From Dehalococcoidia bacterium (lineage in GTDB: Bacteria; Chloroflexota; Dehalococcoidia; UBA2979): 20,920 bases of DNA. Below, piece after piece: positions 20,317-20,920 of this stretch. The first letter of the stretch is position 1; each line of letters begins with the position of its first letter. The position numbers and the translations under genes were made by a program. Location of the stretch: positions 1-20,920 of the forward strand of contig SHYS01000018.1 of the NCBI GenBank assembly GCA_009692685.1, given 5' to 3'. Below the pieces are notes generated by a model. That model was not told the DNA's origin. It did no database searches and was given only the letters and a program-made list of their open reading frames with translations.

Positions 20317-20920
20317 ATGGCCGACGCGAATCGTGCCCCGGTACACGCTTGGCGCACGAGCCGCCCGACGGGCGAGCCGTGGGCGACGCCTTCGATCGCG
20401 ACCGTGATGTCGCGCCCTCTCGTCACCATTGAGGCGAGTGCGACGGTCCGTCATGCACGAGAATCGATGCCAAGCCTGACCAGCGAGGCACACAGGGCGC
20501 TGCACGGTGTGCGTGTTCTCGAATTCTCGCAGATCGTCGCGGGACCGTTTGCGGGTGTCGTGCTGTCGGACCTCGGCGCGGACGTGGTGAAGGTGGAACC
20601 GCCCGAGGGCGAGGGGTACCGCTCGTCTGGTGCCGTGGTCCCGGGTGAGAGCAAGCGGTTCCAGTCGCTCAACCGGGGCAAGCGTTCGCTGATCATCGAC
20701 CTCCAGCAGGAGGAAGGGCGAGCCCTCGTACGCCGCATCGTGCTCGCCTTCGATGTGGTGCTGGTGAATTATCGCCCGGGCATCCCGGAGCGCTGGAGGT
20801 TGGACTACGACACGCTGAAGGCAATTAACCCCGGCCTGATCTACGTCTCGATCACCGGCTTCGGTGACAAGGGTCCGATGGCCGGACTCGGCGCGACCGA
20901 CCTCGTGGCGGGCGCCTACG
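20317..20920 (+). CDS. CoA-transferase family III with CBS-like N-terminal extension (5' part only)
   Basis: From ATG 20467 the frame gives LHGVRVLEFSQIVAGPFAGV, VLSDLGADVVKVEPPEGEG, NRGKRSLIIDLQQEEG and LVNYRPGIPERWRLDY. It runs off the window at GLGATDLVAGAY. This is a CaiB/BaiF-type CoA-transferase that moves CoA between carboxylic acids; the catalytic Asp region is just entering. The same frame is open upstream to ATG 20317, which has an excellent AGGAG six bases before it. The added 50 residues include ATVMSRPLVTIEASATVRHA, a good match to the first half of a CBS domain motif. So the start is uncertain: 20467 fits the family, 20317 has the better ribosome-binding site. It is a second, distinct paralogue of the 14422-15570 gene. 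Confidence 0.8.
   Translation, partial: MADANRAPVHAWRTSRPTGEPWATPSIATVMSRPLVTIEASATVRHARESMPSLTSEAHRALHGVRVLEFSQIVAGPFAGVVLSDLGADVVKVEPPEGEGYRSSGAVVPGESKRFQSLNRGKRSLIIDLQQEEGRALVRRIVLAFDVVLVNYRPGIPERWRLDYDTLKAINPGLIYVSITGFGDKGPMAGLGATDLVAGAY

Noticed and set aside
18988..20505. A 505-codon minus-strand frame covering the FKBP gene and the antisense of oligoribonuclease.
   Set aside because: Only 18988-19554 shows protein signals (lipobox, FKBP motifs); the rest is GC-driven open frame opposite a conserved exonuclease.

Overview
The window is about 20.9 kb of GC-rich bacterial chromosome, dense with genes on both strands. I found no rRNA, tRNA, CRISPR array, insertion sequence or phage gene. 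Several traits suggest a Chloroflexota-like (Dehalococcoidia-type) or actinobacterial-like lineage: high GC, two family III CoA-transferases, a CCAEP-tail radical SAM enzyme, a secreted family I associate with Chloroflexota, and several genes that look leaderless (a TANNNT -10 box exactly six bases before the start codon). The assignment is an inference, because no marker gene is present.

Layout. (1) 1-2785: the end of a thiamine-binding (MTH1187/YkoF-like) protein, then permease, NMT1/THI5-like lipoprotein and ATPase genes, forming a probable thiamine-precursor importer. YqgE (2817-3389) follows. (2) 3401-4221: a broken acyl-CoA dehydrogenase on the minus strand, divergent from a cobalamin riboswitch (4276-4457) that controls a BtuF-like B12-binding lipoprotein. 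(3) 5606-6883: a CaCA-family cation exchanger, followed on the minus strand by a universal stress protein. (4) 7373-8190: wreckage of a peptide ABC transporter, in which an OppA 5' part is joined to an OppC 3' part. (5) 8316-9785: a radical SAM protein ending in a CCAEP tail, next to a degenerate unknown gene (9843-10690) and an unknown intact gene (10764-11381). (6) 11378-14415: the rRNA methyltransferase RlmB, a membrane-anchored DM13 protein and a secreted protein whose signal peptide is in a different frame from its body. (7) 14422-17719: a CoA-transferase and an aldo/keto reductase on the minus strand, divergent from a histone-deacetylase-like amidohydrolase. (8) 17724-20920: a FmdB zinc ribbon, two small DUF-type genes, a SlyD-like FKBP lipoprotein, oligoribonuclease and the start of a second CoA-transferase with a CBS-like N-terminal extension.

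The main themes are cofactor uptake (thiamine precursor, B12), acyl-CoA metabolism and housekeeping RNA or protein maintenance, interspersed with decaying genes. The points most worth a second look are the CCAEP-tail radical SAM locus, two perfect inverted repeats lying at reading-frame breaks, five genes with a fixed -10-to-start spacing, and the CBS/CoA-transferase junction at the right edge.
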